Source: Verrucomicrobiales bacterium (lineage in GTDB: Bacteria; Verrucomicrobiota; Verrucomicrobiae; Limisphaerales; UBA9464). From it: a stretch of 9,653 bases of DNA. Made by a program: the position numbers and the translations under genes. This document shows positions 1-6,539 of the stretch, in pieces. Each line of letters opens with the position of its first letter. The first letter of the stretch is position 1. Location of the stretch: positions 1-9,653 of the forward strand of contig SXXZ01000280.1 in the NCBI GenBank assembly GCA_005789375.1, written 5' to 3'. The notes beneath the pieces were generated by a model. That model saw only the letters and a list, made by a program, of their open reading frames with translations, was not told the origin of the DNA and searched no databases.

Positions 1-1
1 C

Positions 2-271
2 CACAGCGATAAACAGGCCTTGGATAAGACTGCCATCCGCGCCGAATTGGCTCGCGGTGGACGCTTGAGCCTCCCTGAAATCCTCCGCCTCCGGGTCCGT
101 CACCTCACGGCCGGGGTGGCCATCGGCTCAAGGGACTTCGTTAATCAGGTCTTCGCTCACCATCGCTCCCACTTCGGACCAAAACGCTTCGAGGGAGCTC
201 GTCCCATCCGCGGCGTCCCTCTGCCTCACCTAAAAACACTCCGCGACCTCCGCGTCAATGCCATCGGGTGA
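2..271 (+). CDS. C-terminal part of a REP-associated tyrosine transposase-like protein (5' end outside window)
   Basis: The reading frame is open from the left edge to a TGA at 269-271, giving about 89 residues of the C-terminus of a longer protein. The tail carries the pattern GVAIGSRDFVNQVF, then HFGPKRFEGARPIRG, then LKTLRDLRVNAIG. I recognise this pattern from memory as the C-terminal region that follows the Y1 (IS200/RAYT-like) transposase domain in many verrucomicrobial and planctomycete proteins. The catalytic HUH and tyrosine motifs would lie upstream and cannot be seen, so activity cannot be judged. Such proteins are usually single-copy domesticated nucleases that act on REP-type palindromes rather than self-mobile elements. 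An internal TTG at 20 could be read as a start, but the frame continues upstream and the conserved part needs a preceding domain. Family placement is by remembered motif only. Confidence 0.6.
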   Translation, partial: HSDKQALDKTAIRAELARGGRLSLPEILRLRVRHLTAGVAIGSRDFVNQVFAHHRSHFGPKRFEGARPIRGVPLPHLKTLRDLRVNAIG

Positions 272-340
272 ATGGGATTTGGGTTGGAGTCTTGGAGAAC
301 TCGGCTGGGTGAACTTCGACGCTGCTTCGAATGAAAACTT

Positions 341-348
341 GAGGTAGG
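341..348 (+). promoter_or_regulatory. Shine-Dalgarno sequence of the TPR gene
   Basis: The sequence GAGGTAGG ends 8 bases before the GTG at 357. This is good spacing and supports that GTG as the start. It is one of only two clear Shine-Dalgarno sites in the window. Confidence 0.65.
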
Positions 349-356
349 CTTTCCCC

Positions 357-707
357 GTGAGTGATCTCTTTGCTCGGCAGCGTGAAATGGTTCGCCAGTA
401 TCCTGAAAACGAACTGGCCCGATTCAGTTTGGGGCGAGCGCTGTTTGATGCCAGTGACTTTGCTGGAGCACGTGAACATTTGGAGATCGCTCTCCGCCGT
501 AAACCCGATTGGATGGTGGTCCAAATTCTTCTGGGTAAGTGCGATCTGGCTCAAGGATCTATGGAAGCTGCACGTTTTGCCTTCGAACGGGCCTTGCAAC
601 TGGCCCGCCAACAGCATCACGAGGGGCCTGAGGCCGAGTTAATGGACCTTCTTTCGGGGTTGAACCCAGATGAGACCCATCTAGGCTCAGCGAAACTTCC
701 CCAATAA
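357..707 (+). CDS. Small tetratricopeptide-repeat (TPR) protein
   Basis: This is a 116-residue protein with at least two TPR units in tandem. Residues 18-51 ([19 protein letters not shown]... to ALRRKPD) show the canonical L-G-A / F-A-A-L pattern and end in P-D. Residues 52-85 form a second unit ([10 protein letters not shown], then ARFAFERAL). There is no signal peptide or membrane segment, so it is probably a cytoplasmic protein-interaction adaptor; no partner can be named from sequence. The GTG start is preceded by a Shine-Dalgarno sequence. The stop lies 4 bases before the start of the pseudopilin-like gene, so the two are very likely co-transcribed, and a role near secretion or pilus assembly is possible but is inference. 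The last 30 residues are polar and not TPR-like. Confidence 0.8.
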   Translation: MSDLFARQREMVRQYPENELARFSLGRALFDASDFAGAREHLEIALRRKPDWMVVQILLGKCDLAQGSMEAARFAFERALQLARQQHHEGPEAELMDLLSGLNPDETHLGSAKLPQ

Positions 708-711
708 TATC

Positions 712-1575
712 GTGAGAATTATTTCACCCCGTTCGCAGCAGTCCGCTGGCTTCACATTGATTGAACTGCTTGTAGTCATCGCCATCATTGCGATCTTGGC
801 TGGCATGCTTTTGCCGGCGCTGGCCAAGGCGCGCCAAAAAGCCACTGGCATCGCCTGCATCAACAACGAGAAACAGTTGATGGTGGCTTCGATGCTCTAT
901 GTCGTTGAAAACCGAGATTTCTTCCCTCCGAATGGTGCCGGAGATCCAACGGTGAATCTCATAAATCCTCCTGCCAACTACGTTCCCAAGTACTGGGTCG
1001 AGGGGCGCGATGGCAATAATCTGGTCGATTCATCGGCTTCAAGTCTCATCAATCCGCGGGTTTCGCTTTTGGCAACTTATCTGCCGGCCTTGGGATCATT
1101 CAAGTGCCCCGGTGATCGTTACACCGAGATCGTTAATGGTCGCAAGGCGGGCAATCCTCGCACCTACGGTCAGAATCCTTGGGTCAATTGGGCCGATGAA
1201 GCTCCTTACCCGTCCAGCGCCCTCGGAGACGATCGGACCTACCGCAATTTTCGAAAGACTACAGATCTGCTGTCCGCCTCGGATATTTTTGTTCATGGAG
1301 AAATTCATCCTAAGGCAATTTGCCGTCCGTTCTTCGGTGTCAACATGGCGACTGCCTCAGGCGGAGCCTATCACGTGCCGGGCAATTACCACGGGCGCAG
1401 TTCCAATTTCTCCTTCGCCGACGGTCATGCAGAATCTCACCGATGGGTCAGCGGTACGTTTAATAATCCAACTTCCAATGTGGATCACCACGGCGCCCAC
1501 GCAGGCGGGTACCCGGGAACAGCGAGTCGCCCCGATATGACCTGGCTTGGCGAACACACCACGGTTCGCCGTTGA
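712..1575 (+). CDS. Prepilin-type N-terminal cleavage/methylation protein with H-X9-DG motif (pseudopilin-like)
   Basis: The 287-residue protein starts with a short basic leader and then the type IV prepilin signature. Cleavage is expected between Gly13 and Phe14 ([12 protein letters not shown]). Glu18 is the conserved +5 glutamate, and residues 16-38 form one hydrophobic helix, so a prepilin peptidase should process it and the inner membrane or a pseudopilus should hold it. The globular part contains FKCPGD (130-135) and an exact H-X9-DG motif: His227, nine residues, Asp237-Gly238. This matches the H-X9-DG proteins (DUF1559-like group) that occur in dozens of copies in Verrucomicrobiota and Planctomycetota genomes. 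The C-terminus is rich in His and Gly and ends in a [10 protein letters not shown] segment. The GTG at 712 is the only reasonable start before the signature, and no Shine-Dalgarno sequence is visible. It follows the TPR gene by 4 bases. Its exact substrate or role is unknown. Confidence 0.9.
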   Translation: MRIISPRSQQSAGFTLIELLVVIAIIAILAGMLLPALAKARQKATGIACINNEKQLMVASMLYVVENRDFFPPNGAGDPTVNLINPPANYVPKYWVEGRDGNNLVDSSASSLINPRVSLLATYLPALGSFKCPGDRYTEIVNGRKAGNPRTYGQNPWVNWADEAPYPSSALGDDRTYRNFRKTTDLLSASDIFVHGEIHPKAICRPFFGVNMATASGGAYHVPGNYHGRSSNFSFADGHAESHRWVSGTFNNPTSNVDHHGAHAGGYPGTASRPDMTWLGEHTTVRR

Positions 1576-1601
1576 GGCGACTGTTTGCTTTTGGATCAGG
1601 A

Positions 1602-2243
1602 ATGAAACCCATTGCCGATTGCCGGCTCTATACCTTCGTCGATACCGCCTACTTGAACGGGCGTGATCCCGTGGCCGTTGCGGCCGCTCTTTGTGACGGC
1701 GGATCAGACCTGATCCAACTGCGTGCCAAGGGACTTCCGGCATCGGAGGTTCTTCGTCTGGCTCGAGCCCTGGTACCGGTGCTGCGCGATGCCCATGTCG
1801 GTCTGGTAATCAACGACCATCCTGAGGTGGCCTTGGAAGTTGGGGCTCCGTGGGTTCATCTGGGACAGGAAGATTTCTTTGACGCGGGCTATCAACACGT
1901 TGGCGAACTCTCCAGCAAGAAGGCCGGGTGCCAGATTGGTTTGTCCACCCACGCGCCGGATCAATGCGCCCGTGCCGTCGCGGCTGGGGCTGACTACGTG
2001 GCGATTGGCCCTGTGTTTGCCACCGGCACTAAACCGAGCGCTCGCCCGGTGACGGTCGATTACGTTCAGTGGGCCCGTAAGAATGTTTCGATTCCATGGT
2101 TTGCCATTGGCGGTATCAATCTTGAAACCGTCGATACTGTGGTCAGGGCTGGAGCCCGATCCATCTGTGTGGTGAGTGCCATTCTCAACGCGAGCGATGT
2201 CGCGGCGGCTTGCCGGGAATTTCGCAAGCGATTGCCGGCCTGA
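1602..2243 (+). CDS. thiE: Thiamine-phosphate synthase ThiE
   Basis: ThiE joins the HMP-pyrophosphate and thiazole-phosphate halves into thiamine phosphate in the cytoplasm. From the ATG at 1602 the protein has 213 residues, the usual family length for this TIM barrel. Visible motifs are YTFVD (10-14), the pyrophosphate-binding QLRAK (39-43, family QxRxK), NDHPE (71-75, family NDxxD/E), HLGQED (86-91), GLSTH (113-117), GPVFATGTKPS (136-146), IGGI (169-172) and VSAI (191-194). All expected catalytic and phosphate-binding positions appear present. A TTG at 1572 would add ten residues and overlap the stop of the upstream gene. The ATG fits the family N-terminus better, although only a weak AGG precedes it. 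No TPP riboswitch is seen, and the gene probably relies on readthrough from the pilin unit or an unseen promoter. Confidence 0.93.
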   Translation: MKPIADCRLYTFVDTAYLNGRDPVAVAAALCDGGSDLIQLRAKGLPASEVLRLARALVPVLRDAHVGLVINDHPEVALEVGAPWVHLGQEDFFDAGYQHVGELSSKKAGCQIGLSTHAPDQCARAVAAGADYVAIGPVFATGTKPSARPVTVDYVQWARKNVSIPWFAIGGINLETVDTVVRAGARSICVVSAILNASDVAAACREFRKRLPA

Positions 2244-2556
2244 AACGTGGGCGACTGGGTAGGGCAGGGGCAGGGGTAAGACCTGCCTCGCCGCCTGCCT
2301 TGGATGCTTAGCCTAAACGATTTTAGTGGGTTCGCTTTTGCTCGCTGCGCCTTCTTCCGCAAGCGCTCCGTTCTTCGCTCGTTACAGGCCTTAGCCTGAC
2401 TCCTCCTTGTTCACGCAGTGTCTTGCGAACGAATCTCTCTCGCCATCATTCCTGCCCCCATTGGATCTTTCTCGATTAGGAGGAGCGCTGGGCCGCGGTG
2501 CCGTGGTTGGCGGTTTCTGCTCCCCTCGCTTGCGGGCCTGGTTCATCGTGTCACTC
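2244..2556. other. Intergenic region without a recognisable gene
   Basis: These 313 bases between thiE and the SDR gene hold the hairpin at 2267-2289 and a pyrimidine-rich stretch around 2340-2410 with short inverted pieces, such as CGCTT near 2333 and AAGCG near 2360. From 2407 to 2556 the SDR frame is open without a stop, but the encoded 50 residues do not look like an SDR N-terminus or a signal peptide. I see no tRNA, riboswitch signature or convincing promoter hexamers. A promoter for the long downstream run should lie here or close by, but I cannot place it. Confidence 0.5.
2267..2289 (+). terminator. Hairpin just downstream of thiE, possible terminator or repeat
   Basis: GGGGCAGG (2267-2274) can pair with CCTGCCTC (2282-2289) around a 7-base loop, giving eight pairs including one G-U. 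A second copy of the GGCAGG/CCTGCC pair lies just outside it (2263-2268 with 2294-2299), so alternative pairings exist. The hairpin starts 24 bases after the thiE stop, where a terminator would be expected. No T-run follows, so it is not a canonical Rho-independent terminator. It could instead be part of a dispersed intergenic repeat. Confidence 0.35.
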
Positions 2557-3363
2557 ATGAACCTGTTTGATCTTTCCGAAGAGGTGGCGGTGGTAATCGG
2601 TGCGACCGGATCCCTGGGTGGGGCCATGGCGCATGCCCTAGGCAAGGCGGGAGCAGCGGTGGCTGTTGTGGGGCGTAATGCCGAGCGCGGACAGGCCTGC
2701 GTGGAATCGCTGAAGCAGCAGGGGACTCGGGCCGCTTTCTTCACCGCCGATGCCATGTGCCGCGAAGATCTTCGCCGCGTGGAGGCTGAGGTGGAACAGC
2801 AGTTGGGGGTACCATCAGTCTTGGTCAATGCCGCCGGGGGTAATGATCCCAAGGCCACTGTGACGGCAGATCTTCCGTTCGAAGCGATCGGCTTGGATGC
2901 TTGGAGAGGGACTTTTGACCTCAATCTCGTGGGCGGAGTCTTGTTGCCCTGCCAGACCTTCGGTCCGGGATTCTGCGCTCGTCGCCGCGGCACGGTGATT
3001 AATGTTGCGAGCGTTTCAGCGCATATTCCGCTGTCTCGTGTGGTTAGTTATTCAGCGGCCAAGGCAGCCGTTCTCAGCCTCACCCAGTTTTTATCACGCG
3101 AATGGGCACCGAGCGGGGTGCGGGTCAACTCCATCACTCCGGGCTTCTTTCCGGCCGAACAGAATCGTCGCCTCCTTTTCAACGAAGACGGCAGTCCCAC
3201 CGCTCGCGCTCAGGCGATCCTCAATCACACCCCGATGGCTCGCTTCGGGGCCGCCCAAGAATTGGGTGGAGCGGTAGTGTTTTTGGCGAGTTCGCGGGCA
3301 GCGGGTTTTGTCACTGGGACAGACTTGCGCGTGGATGGTGGATTTTTGAGCCAGACGCTGTGA
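2557..3363 (+). CDS. SDR-family oxidoreductase, resembling D-mannonate oxidoreductase (fructuronate reductase)
   Basis: From the ATG at 2557 this is a 268-residue classical short-chain dehydrogenase. It has the nucleotide-binding motif GATGSLGG (15-22), NAAGG (91-95), a catalytic Asn in DLNLVGG (Asn123), Ser in NVASVSAH (152 or 154) and Tyr165-x3-Lys169 (YSAAK). Two segments, AAGGNDPKAT (92-101) and PGFFPAEQNRRLLFNEDGS (195-213), together with HTPMARFG and a C-terminal VDGGF, resemble the SDR group that interconverts D-fructuronate and D-mannonate with NAD(P)H in uronate catabolism. That substrate call is by remembered motif; other sugar-acid or polyol substrates are possible. GTG at 2548 is an alternative start, and neither start has a Shine-Dalgarno site. 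The frame is open for a further 47 codons upstream of 2548, but without SDR character. Its stop overlaps the fdhD start. Confidence 0.85.
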   Translation: MNLFDLSEEVAVVIGATGSLGGAMAHALGKAGAAVAVVGRNAERGQACVESLKQQGTRAAFFTADAMCREDLRRVEAEVEQQLGVPSVLVNAAGGNDPKATVTADLPFEAIGLDAWRGTFDLNLVGGVLLPCQTFGPGFCARRRGTVINVASVSAHIPLSRVVSYSAAKAAVLSLTQFLSREWAPSGVRVNSITPGFFPAEQNRRLLFNEDGSPTARAQAILNHTPMARFGAAQELGGAVVFLASSRAAGFVTGTDLRVDGGFLSQTL

Positions 3364-4193
3364 ATCCACCGGATTCATCTACCCGGTCCACTTCGGTTCG
3401 GCGGTGGATTCAAGGCCGGTGGGAAGACCCCTCAGCCGATCTCGTCGCTGCCGAGGAACCTCTGGAGATTCGCGTGGAGACTCGCAGCATCAGCGTAACT
3501 CTGAGGACTCCGGGTCATGATGACGAATTAGCGGTCGGCTTCTTGGTGAGTGAGGGGTTGCTCCGTGCTCCTTCAGATCTCAAGGGAATCCGTCCCTATC
3601 CGCGCAACGAAACCGGGAACGTGGTGGATGTTTTCTTGAATGATTCGGTGACCTGCGATTTCGCATCGCTGACCCGTCACGTCTTTGCCTCCTCCAGTTG
3701 TGGGCTCTGCGGCACGGCGAGCATCGAGGCCCTTCGGCGACAGTTCCCTTCGGTCACAGAACAATTTCAGATGGACCCGGAGGTGTTGCTGTCACTGCCT
3801 CGACAACTGCGTTTGGCGCAAGCGGGGTTCTCAGTCTCCGGAGGGTTGCATGCGGCGGCGCTCTTTAGCCCGAGTGGCCAGTTGTGGGTGGTTCGCGAAG
3901 ATGTTGGCCGGCACAACGCCGTGGACAAGGTGATCGGTCGACGGTTTCTGGATGGAGCCTTCCCAGCAGGGCCCTCGGTGCTGATGGTCAGTGGTCGCGT
4001 TTCCTTTGAAATTGTCCAGAAGGCGTTGGCGGCAGGCATCGCCATGATTGCCGCCGTCTCGGCTCCTTCCAGTCTTGCGGTCCAATTTGCCAACGAGTCA
4101 GGACAGACCTTGGTGGGTTTCCTGCGAGAGGGCCGCTTCAACGTTTATGCCGGTTGCCAACGTGTCGGCCCAGCGTCCGATGCGGCTGTTTAA
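3360..4193 (+). CDS. fdhD: Formate dehydrogenase accessory sulfurtransferase FdhD
   Basis: FdhD passes sulfur from a cysteine desulfurase (IscS in E. coli) to the molybdenum/tungsten bis-MGD cofactor of formate dehydrogenases, which they need for activity. The 277-residue protein has the full set of family landmarks. These are DELAVGFLVSEGLL (55-68), the catalytic pair Cys114-x-x-Cys117 in SSCGLCG, GGLHAAAL (161-168), REDVGRHNAVDK (179-190), the SGR of SGRVSFE (from 211) and GFLREGRFNVYAG near the end. The start chosen is GTG at 3360, whose GTGA overlaps the TGA of the SDR gene by 4 bases, a usual sign of translational coupling. Upstream in-frame codons would lie inside the SDR gene and encode no conserved sequence. 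No formate dehydrogenase or molybdenum-cofactor gene lies in the window, so its client enzyme is unknown. Confidence 0.93.
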   Translation: MNPPDSSTRSTSVRRWIQGRWEDPSADLVAAEEPLEIRVETRSISVTLRTPGHDDELAVGFLVSEGLLRAPSDLKGIRPYPRNETGNVVDVFLNDSVTCDFASLTRHVFASSSCGLCGTASIEALRRQFPSVTEQFQMDPEVLLSLPRQLRLAQAGFSVSGGLHAAALFSPSGQLWVVREDVGRHNAVDKVIGRRFLDGAFPAGPSVLMVSGRVSFEIVQKALAAGIAMIAAVSAPSSLAVQFANESGQTLVGFLREGRFNVYAGCQRVGPASDAAV

Positions 4194-4236
4194 TAAAACA
4201 CTCTTGTCTGCAGAGCCTTTGGTCTATCGTGCCGGC

Positions 4237-4746
4237 ATGCGTAAGCGCCGGGAGGCACGTGAACGAGCGGTGCAGTTTCTCTTTCAGCACGACCTGAATC
4301 CACCTGAGGATTTGGGATCGGCTCTCAACCAATTTTGGGATGCCCAGAGGATGAGCGATTTTCTTGAATCGCACGGTCCCACGTGGGGTGAAAAGGTTCA
4401 CTTGCCACCCCCGAATTCCGAGGAGAGCGCCACGAGACTCTTTGCTGAACGTCTCGTTCGCGGTGTGTTGGAACATCGGGAACAACTGGACGACATCATC
4501 CGGAAGCACGCGAAGAATTGGGACCTCCACCGAATGGCGGCCGTCGATCGCAATGTCATGCGTCTGGCCATCCACGAAATGCTCCACCGCGACGACATTC
4601 CGCCTGTGGTGAGCATTAATGAGGCGGTCGATGTGGCGAAGAAGTTCTCGACTGCTGACAGTGGCAAGTTCGTCAACGGCATCCTCGACAAGGTCAAAGC
4701 CGACCTGCTCCGGCCCGCGCGAACTGCCAAGGAAACCGTAGTTTAG
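4237..4746 (+). CDS. nusB: Transcription antitermination factor NusB
   Basis: NusB binds boxA RNA together with NusE (ribosomal protein S10) and supports antitermination of rRNA operons. From the ATG at 4237 the protein has 169 residues. It has the basic N-terminus RREARERAVQFLFQHDL (4-20), FAERLVRGV (69-77), WDLHRMAAVDRNVMRLAI (95-112) and the diagnostic C-terminal block SINEAVDVAKKF...DSGKFVNGILDK (126-152). It is longer than E. coli NusB (139 residues), mainly because of an extra polar, proline-containing stretch between helix 1 and the FAERL helix (about residues 24-68). The frame is open further upstream into fdhD, but the start at 4237 gives a normal NusB N-terminus. No Shine-Dalgarno sequence is seen in the 43-base gap. 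It lies near riboflavin genes, as nusB often does. Confidence 0.93.
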   Translation: MRKRREARERAVQFLFQHDLNPPEDLGSALNQFWDAQRMSDFLESHGPTWGEKVHLPPPNSEESATRLFAERLVRGVLEHREQLDDIIRKHAKNWDLHRMAAVDRNVMRLAIHEMLHRDDIPPVVSINEAVDVAKKFSTADSGKFVNGILDKVKADLLRPARTAKETVV

Positions 4747-4755
4747 ACCTCCCTG

Positions 4756-5583
4756 GTGAAACACGCCGACCTACATCTGCACACGCATTTCTCCGACGGG
4801 ACTTACTCGCCGGAAGAATTGGCATCCCACGCGCGGGCTCAAGGCCTGGATGCTGTGGCCCTCACCGATCACGATAGTGTGGAGGGATGTGAGCGGATGG
4901 AAACGGCCTGTACGAAAGAAGGTCTCGAGTTTATTCCCGGAGCCGAATTAACCGCTGAGGTGACCGGTCAGGAGGTTCACATCTTGGGCTACTGGATGGA
5001 TCTCTCGTTCGAGCGACTTCGGGTGGAGTTGCAACATTCTCAGGGAGTCCGTCAGCAGCGGGTGCGGGAGATGGTTACCCAACTCAATGACAACGGTGTC
5101 AGCCTCAGCGTGTCGCTGGTGTTGTCCTTGGCCCAGTGCGAGGCCCCAGGGCGTCTGCACGTCGCGCGCGCCCTCGTGCAACAGGGCTTCGCTCGTGATC
5201 ATGACCAAGCTTTCGACAAGTTCCTGAAGCGGGGGCGCCCCGGTTTTGTACCCAAGGCCCGCATGAAAGCGCAGGACGCCGTCGGGTTGATTCGGGAGGC
5301 CGGTGGAGTGGCCGTGCTGGCTCACCCAGGGCTCTATCGCAACGACAGCCTCATCGGGAAGCTCAAAGACGCCGGTATCGACGGTTTGGAGTGCTGGCAT
5401 ACCCGCCATTCTCCGGAGGTCAGTGAAAATTATTCCCGCAAGGCGGCCGATCTCGACTTGGTCGCCACAGGAGGTAGCGATTGTCACGGCATGGCCAAAG
5501 GGCAACCGCTCATCGGCCGGGTCAAGCTGCCCTATCCTCAGGTCGAGGCCTTGCGTGCCCGGCGTTCCCGAAGAGTTTCGTAG
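4756..5583 (+). CDS. PHP-domain metal-dependent phosphoesterase (TrpH/RNase AM-like)
   Basis: This 275-residue protein of the polymerase-and-histidinol-phosphatase superfamily begins with HLHTHFSDGT (His7, His9, Asp14). It continues with TDHDS (Asp38, His39, Asp40), GAE (Glu64), HILGY (His75), GRLHVARALV (His135), LAHPG (His190) and GGSDCHG (Asp242, His244). These are the expected trinuclear metal ligands. Length and motif order match the E. coli YciV/TrpH group (3',5'-nucleotide bisphosphatase and 5'-to-3' exonuclease RNase AM, which matures rRNA 5' ends). A role in RNA or pAp turnover is therefore likely, but the exact substrate is inference. The GTG at 4756 lies 9 bases after the nusB stop and places the first metal motif at the usual position; no Shine-Dalgarno sequence is visible. 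It sits between nusB and ftsY in an apparent operon. Confidence 0.88.
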   Translation: MKHADLHLHTHFSDGTYSPEELASHARAQGLDAVALTDHDSVEGCERMETACTKEGLEFIPGAELTAEVTGQEVHILGYWMDLSFERLRVELQHSQGVRQQRVREMVTQLNDNGVSLSVSLVLSLAQCEAPGRLHVARALVQQGFARDHDQAFDKFLKRGRPGFVPKARMKAQDAVGLIREAGGVAVLAHPGLYRNDSLIGKLKDAGIDGLECWHTRHSPEVSENYSRKAADLDLVATGGSDCHGMAKGQPLIGRVKLPYPQVEALRARRSRRVS

Positions 5584-5601
5584 CGAATACAGACCGACCC
5601 C

Positions 5602-6519
5602 ATGGGATTCTTCGACAAACTTAAATCTGCCTTCACCAAGACCGCCACATCGTTGGCTCACGAGATCCAGCGGATTGTTACCCGATCTCCAAAGCTGACG
5701 GCACAGAGCGTCGAAGAACTCGAAGCGGCCCTATTGGCGGCTGACCTCGGTCTGCCCATGACCCAGCAAATCTTGGCTGCGGTGCGATTGGCCTTCGAGA
5801 CTCAGGGAAAGTCTGGTTTGGACTTCGTCGACATCGCCATCGCTGAAGTTGAGCGGAGTTTGGGAGGCATGGATCCGGCACTAACAGCCCGACCGGACGG
5901 CGTGACGGTGGTGTCGATGGTGGGAGTGAACGGAACCGGCAAAACGACTACTTGCGCCAAGTTGGCCAAGCGTATGGCTGAGCGCGGAGAGCCAGCGATT
6001 CTCGCCGCCTGCGACACCTTTCGCGCTGCCGCTATTGAGCAACTCCAATTGTGGGGAAGCCGATTGGAAATCCCCGTCATCGCCGGTGCCTATCAGGCCG
6101 ATCCCGCAGCCGTGGCCCACGACGCCGTTGTGGCTGCACAGGCTCGTAATGCCCGTTGGCTCTTCATCGATACGGCCGGCCGGTTGCACACCAAGCACAA
6201 CTTGATGCAAGAGTTACAAAAAGTGCATCGAGTGGTCGACCGCAAGCTCCCTGGGGCGCCGCATGAAGTGCTACTGGTGCTGGATGGTTCCACTGGCATG
6301 AATGCGATGGTCCAGGCCCGAGAATTTCATAAGTTGGTGAAGTTGACGGGCTTGGTCATCACCAAGCTGGATGGCACCAGCAAGGGGGGCGCGGTTGTGG
6401 CCATTCAACGGGAGTTGGGCATTCCGGTGAAGTTTATCGGAGTCGGCGAACAGGCCGCCGACCTTCAGGCTTTCAATGCTCGGGAGTTCGCCGAGGCCTT
6501 ATTTTCGGCCAAGGGCTGA
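5602..6519 (+). CDS. ftsY: Signal recognition particle receptor FtsY
   Basis: FtsY is the membrane-associated GTPase that docks SRP-ribosome complexes at the Sec translocon. The 305-residue protein has an N domain (about 1-95, with VEELEAALLAADLGLPMTQQ) and a G domain. The G domain carries the P-loop GVNGTGKT (108-115), DTFRAAA (138-144), DTAGR (190-194), TKLDG (254-258) and the closing GVGEQ (280-284). It lacks the long acidic A domain of E. coli FtsY and starts straight into an amphipathic MGFFDKLKSAF helix, which probably serves as the membrane-targeting element. The loop usually reading LDATTGQNA is here LDGSTGMNA (227-235); it is otherwise intact. The ATG at 5602 is 18 bases after the PHP gene stop and has no clear Shine-Dalgarno sequence. 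Ffh, its partner, is not in the window. Confidence 0.96.
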   Translation: MGFFDKLKSAFTKTATSLAHEIQRIVTRSPKLTAQSVEELEAALLAADLGLPMTQQILAAVRLAFETQGKSGLDFVDIAIAEVERSLGGMDPALTARPDGVTVVSMVGVNGTGKTTTCAKLAKRMAERGEPAILAACDTFRAAAIEQLQLWGSRLEIPVIAGAYQADPAAVAHDAVVAAQARNARWLFIDTAGRLHTKHNLMQELQKVHRVVDRKLPGAPHEVLLVLDGSTGMNAMVQAREFHKLVKLTGLVITKLDGTSKGGAVVAIQRELGIPVKFIGVGEQAADLQAFNAREFAEALFSAKG

Positions 6520-6539
6520 GCTCTTTCTGAGACGGATCC

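Noticed and set aside
1572..1601. TTG at 1572 as the thiE start overlapping the upstream stop
   Set aside because: It would add ten residues with no family match. The ATG at 1602 gives a normal ThiE N-terminus, although the TTG cannot be fully excluded.
2391..2993. 200-codon open frame on the minus strand
   Set aside because: It lies largely opposite the SDR gene, its product is low-complexity (Arg, Pro, Ser, Ala) and has no recognisable domain. It is a typical shadow of a G+C-rich gene.
4204..4230. Possible sigma-70 promoter before nusB (TTGTCT and TATCGT)
   Set aside because: The spacing is about 15 bases and both hexamers are weak. It is no better than chance in this sequence.
4138..4764. 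208-codon open frame on the minus strand opposite nusB
   Set aside because: The plus strand encodes an unmistakable NusB. The minus-strand product has no family resemblance.
4948..5661. 237-codon open frame on the minus strand opposite the PHP gene
   Set aside because: All PHP metal ligands are on the plus strand. The minus-strand product shows no motif, and the frame runs into ftsY.
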